64,000 nt of DNA. Origin: Actinocrispum wychmicini. GTDB taxonomy: Bacteria; Actinomycetota; Actinomycetes; Mycobacteriales; Pseudonocardiaceae. Position numbers and translations under genes: made by a program. This document shows, in pieces, positions 61,362 to 64,000 of the stretch; position 1 is the stretch's first letter, and every line of letters begins with the position of its first letter. The stretch is from contig NZ_SLWS01000022.1 of the NCBI RefSeq assembly GCF_004345645.1, forward strand, positions 87,694-151,693, in the 5' to 3' direction. The notes under the pieces are model-generated. The model ran no database searches, had not been told where the DNA came from, and was given only the letters and a program-made list of their open reading frames with translations.

Positions 61362-62737
61362 TCACCACGGTCAACCCGGCGAACGGCGCGCCGCTGCGGA
61401 CGTATCCGTTCACCACAGAGCCTGAGCTGGAGGCGGTGCTGGACCGCGCGGTCGCTTCGTTACGGCGGAGAGACAGCGAATCCGTGTCGTGGCGGGCGGA
61501 TCGGCTGCGTGAACTGGCGGATCGGTTGCGGGGGAGCGTGGAGCGGTCCGCGACGCTGATCACCACGGAGATGGGCAAGCCACTCGATCAGGCTCGCGCC
61601 GAGATCGAGAAATGCGCGGCCGCTTGCGAGTACTACGCCGATCGTGTGGATGATCTGCTTGCACCGCAACACGTTTCGCTCGGATCGGACACCGGGTACG
61701 TCCGGCTTCGGCCGCTGGGGGTGATCCTGGCGATCATGCCGTGGAACTATCCGTTCTGGCAGGTGTTCCGTGCGGTGTTGGCCGCGGTCGCGATCGGTGA
61801 CACCGTTGTCCTCAAGCACGCGGACAACGTGACCGGATGCGCTGTCGCGGTTCAGGATCTGTTCACCGAGGTCTTCGGCGTCGGCGTGGTGAATGTGGTT
61901 CTGTTGCCGCCGGAACGGATCGGGCCGCTCATTGACGACTCTCGCGTCGCCGCGGTGGCGTTCACCGGCAGCAACCGGGTCGGGGCCATGGTGGGGGCTC
62001 GCGCCGGGGCCGCCGCCAAGAAGGCCGTGCTCGAACTCGGTGGTTCGGATCCGTTCCTGGTGCTGGACGACGCGGACGTGCCGGCGGCGGCTGCCGCGGC
62101 GGTCCGGTCGCGTTTCCTCAACGTCGGGCAGAGTTGTATCGCGGCGAAGCGTTTGATCGTCGCGCGTTCGGTCCGGGACTCGTTCGTCGATGCCGTGCTC
62201 GCCTCGTTGCGCGCGCTCGTTGTCGGCGACCCGATGGCTGCGGGCACGGACATCGGCCCGATGGCCCGTGTCGATCTTCGTGACGAGTTGCGTCGCCAAC
62301 TGGACTCCGCGCTCGCGGGCGGTGCGACGCTCCTGGCGGGCGGCTCGGATTCCCGCCCCGGCGCGTGGTTTCCGCCGACTCTGGTCGAAGTTGCGGACGC
62401 GTCCTCGGTCGCGTTCCGTGAGGAGACCTTTGGGCCGCTTGCCGCGCTGCTCGCCGTGGACTCCGAGGACGCCGCGGTCGAGGTCGCGAACTCGTCGGTC
62501 TACGGCCTGAGCAGCTCGGTCTGGACCCGTGACCCGGATCGCGCGGACGCTGTCGGCCGGCGTCTGGCCGCCGGGTCGGTCTTCGTCAACCGGATCTCCG
62601 AGTCCGACCCACGGCTGCCCGTCGGCGGTGTCAAGGCCAGCGGGTACGGCCGCGAGTTGGGCGCGCACGGCGCCTTCGAGTTCGCCAACGTCCAGGCGGT
62701 ACGCACCGCCGCGTCGGGAGTGAGGACTGTTCAGTGA
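61358..62737 (+). CDS. NAD(P)-dependent aldehyde dehydrogenase
   Basis: 459 residues, close to succinate-semialdehyde dehydrogenases. AIMPWNYPFWQ, the Glu in LELGGSDPFLVL and the nucleophile in NVGQSCIAAKR are present. It probably oxidises the aldehyde made by the ThDP enzyme. It overlaps the enolase-family gene by 4 bp. Confidence 0.93.
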   Translation: MITTVNPANGAPLRTYPFTTEPELEAVLDRAVASLRRRDSESVSWRADRLRELADRLRGSVERSATLITTEMGKPLDQARAEIEKCAAACEYYADRVDDLLAPQHVSLGSDTGYVRLRPLGVILAIMPWNYPFWQVFRAVLAAVAIGDTVVLKHADNVTGCAVAVQDLFTEVFGVGVVNVVLLPPERIGPLIDDSRVAAVAFTGSNRVGAMVGARAGAAAKKAVLELGGSDPFLVLDDADVPAAAAAAVRSRFLNVGQSCIAAKRLIVARSVRDSFVDAVLASLRALVVGDPMAAGTDIGPMARVDLRDELRRQLDSALAGGATLLAGGSDSRPGAWFPPTLVEVADASSVAFREETFGPLAALLAVDSEDAAVEVANSSVYGLSSSVWTRDPDRADAVGRRLAAGSVFVNRISESDPRLPVGGVKASGYGRELGAHGAFEFANVQAVRTAASGVRTVQ

Positions 62738-63870
62738 CCATCACCCACATCCGGTCCCGTGCCGTGTCGATCCCGGTCGACCGGCCCACCAGAATGTCCA
62801 ATCGCGACCTCAGCGACCGGCACTACGTGCTGGTGGAGATCGTCGACGACACAGGTGCCACCGGCATCGGCTACACCTACGCCGGCACCGCGGGCGGTTT
62901 CCTGACCAAGACCGCGGTCGACGACCTGCTCGCCCCAGTCTACCTGGGCGCCGACCAGGACGACATCTACGGCCTCTGGCAGCGGGCATACCAGGAAACG
63001 CTGCTCGCCGGCCGACGCGGCGCCGTCATCCGCGCACTGTCCGCAGTGGACATAGCATTGTGGGACCTGAAAGCCAAACGCGCCGGACAACCATTGGCGA
63101 AGCTGCTCGGCGGATCGATGGAACCACTGCCGGCGTACGCGTCGGGCGGCTACTACCGGCCGGACGACGGCTCATGGACCGACGCCGTCACCGCCGAGAT
63201 CGCGTTCAATATCGGCCAAGGCTTCACGGACCACAAAATCAAGGTCGGCGGCCTGTCCGTGGCCGAGGACGCCCAACGGGTCGCGGCGGCCCTGTCCGCG
63301 ATCGGCGACAACGGCCGCCTCGCGTTGGACGCCAACAACGCCTACCTGTCGGTCCGCGAAGCCCGAATCGCCATCGAAGCCTTCGAACGCGCCGCCGGCG
63401 ACCATCCACTATGGTGGTTCGAGGAACCGCTGTCCCCCGAGGCGATCGCCGGCCACGCCGAACTGTCCCGACAGGTCCGAACCCCCATCGCGACCGGCGA
63501 GATCCACCAAACCCGCTGGGACTTCCGCGCCCTGATCGAAGCCGGCGCCGCCCCCATCCTCCAAACCGACGCCGCAGTAGTCGGCGGAATCACCGAATGG
63601 CTAAGAGTAGCCCACACAGCAGACACCTTCGCCCTCCAAATGGCCCCCCACTGGCACCACAACCTCCACACCCACCTCTGCGCCGCAACAACCAATACCC
63701 TGGTAGTCGAATACTTCGCCGCGGAAAAGGGAATCTACAACTTCGAACGACTGCTGACCCCGGAGACTCGGCTGCGATATCAGGACAATCGTGTTCTCGT
63801 GCCTGGTCGTCCAGGGCTTGGCATCTTGCTTGATGAGGCTGTGGTTTCGAAGTACGAGGTTAGTTCCTGA
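62734..63870 (+). CDS. Mandelate racemase/muconate-lactonizing enolase-superfamily enzyme
   Basis: 378 residues. The KxK motif is DHKIKVGG near residue 170, with metal ligands in LDANNAY, WWFEEPL and ATGEIHQ and a late catalytic-type His in MAPHWHH. These identify the mandelate racemase subgroup, whose members mostly dehydrate or epimerise hydroxy-acids. It would prepare the 2-oxo acid for the ThDP decarboxylase. Codon use shifts to A- and C-ending codons at about 63540-63730 and to T/G-rich after about 63770. Confidence 0.9.
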   Translation: MTITHIRSRAVSIPVDRPTRMSNRDLSDRHYVLVEIVDDTGATGIGYTYAGTAGGFLTKTAVDDLLAPVYLGADQDDIYGLWQRAYQETLLAGRRGAVIRALSAVDIALWDLKAKRAGQPLAKLLGGSMEPLPAYASGGYYRPDDGSWTDAVTAEIAFNIGQGFTDHKIKVGGLSVAEDAQRVAAALSAIGDNGRLALDANNAYLSVREARIAIEAFERAAGDHPLWWFEEPLSPEAIAGHAELSRQVRTPIATGEIHQTRWDFRALIEAGAAPILQTDAAVVGGITEWLRVAHTADTFALQMAPHWHHNLHTHLCAATTNTLVVEYFAAEKGIYNFERLLTPETRLRYQDNRVLVPGRPGLGILLDEAVVSKYEVSS

Positions 63871-64000
63871 GGTCGTGTCGCCCTTCCAGGACTGCTGACA
63901 GATGTTCGCTCGCCGCTCGGGCAGGCCGCCAAGAGGGAGTCTGTTGTCGTATTTTGCTGGTGTGGTTGGGTTGTTTGGTCGTGGTGTCTCCCTCCCGTGT

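Noticed and set aside
1..64000. CRISPR arrays, insertion sequences, tRNA or rRNA genes, attachment sites
   Set aside because: Looked for repeats, transposase motifs and clover-leaf sequences on both strands; none was recognisable.

Overview
This 64 kb window is high-GC actinomycete DNA, most likely from the Pseudonocardiales (Amycolatopsis, Kibdelosporangium, Lentzea or a relative). Evidence is the C/G-ending codon use, many GTG starts and 4-bp stop/start overlaps, a modular polyketide synthase, LAL, PAS-LuxR and TrmB-LuxR regulators, and DesI/EryCIV-like sugar genes. The taxonomic call is an inference.

Region 1 (1-22.9 kb) is the end of a modular type I polyketide cluster. It holds the 3' end of the last synthase gene (partial AT-KR-ACP, then KS-AT-DH-KR-ACP-TE, both ATs of malonyl type), a DesVII/EryCIII-like macrolide glycosyltransferase, a PAS-LuxR activator, three tandem giant LAL regulators, a DesI-like sugar 4-aminotransferase, a response regulator/histidine kinase pair and a luciferase-like flavin monooxygenase. 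A PAS-LuxR-type operator lies upstream of the monooxygenase.

Region 2 (23-39.8 kb) is the most unusual part. A leftward, tightly overlapping operon encodes an AurF/CmlI-like diiron N-oxygenase, a SerRS-like amino acid:carrier-protein ligase, its carrier, a methyltransferase, a KASIII, a second carrier, a KASIII-like protein without the catalytic cysteine, a carrier-type flavin halogenase, an antiporter and a GPR1/FUN34/YaaH membrane protein. A rightward operon encodes a stand-alone condensation enzyme, an MFS exporter, a TrmB-LuxR regulator with an early TTA codon, a PseC-like aminotransferase, a PseB-like dehydratase, a glycosyltransferase/epimerase-like fusion and a PP2C-like protein; a second LuxR protein ends convergently. 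The inferred role is to load an amino acid on a carrier, then oxidise, extend, chlorinate and methylate it. The stand-alone condensation enzyme would transfer the acyl group to an amino sugar or to the glycosylated polyketide. The order of steps and the product are not known.

Region 3 (40.6-57.9 kb) looks like ordinary chromosome: a MarR/flavin oxidoreductase pair with an operator, an HD protein, an APH-type kinase, a large secreted subtilase-like protein, a LuxR regulator, an HTH-only LysR, a small ACP/dehydratase/ketosynthase/dehydratase set in which two genes change reading frame, a Tat-exported phospholipase C, an ArsR/VOC pair, and two TetR regulators each beside a palindrome.

Region 4 (58-63.9 kb) is a catabolic locus: an ACS-type MFS transporter and a GntR regulator, then a split ThDP decarboxylase, an aldehyde dehydrogenase and an enolase-superfamily enzyme. 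Both transcription units carry the same set of three direct repeats at 21-bp spacing. No tRNA, rRNA, CRISPR array or transposase was recognised.
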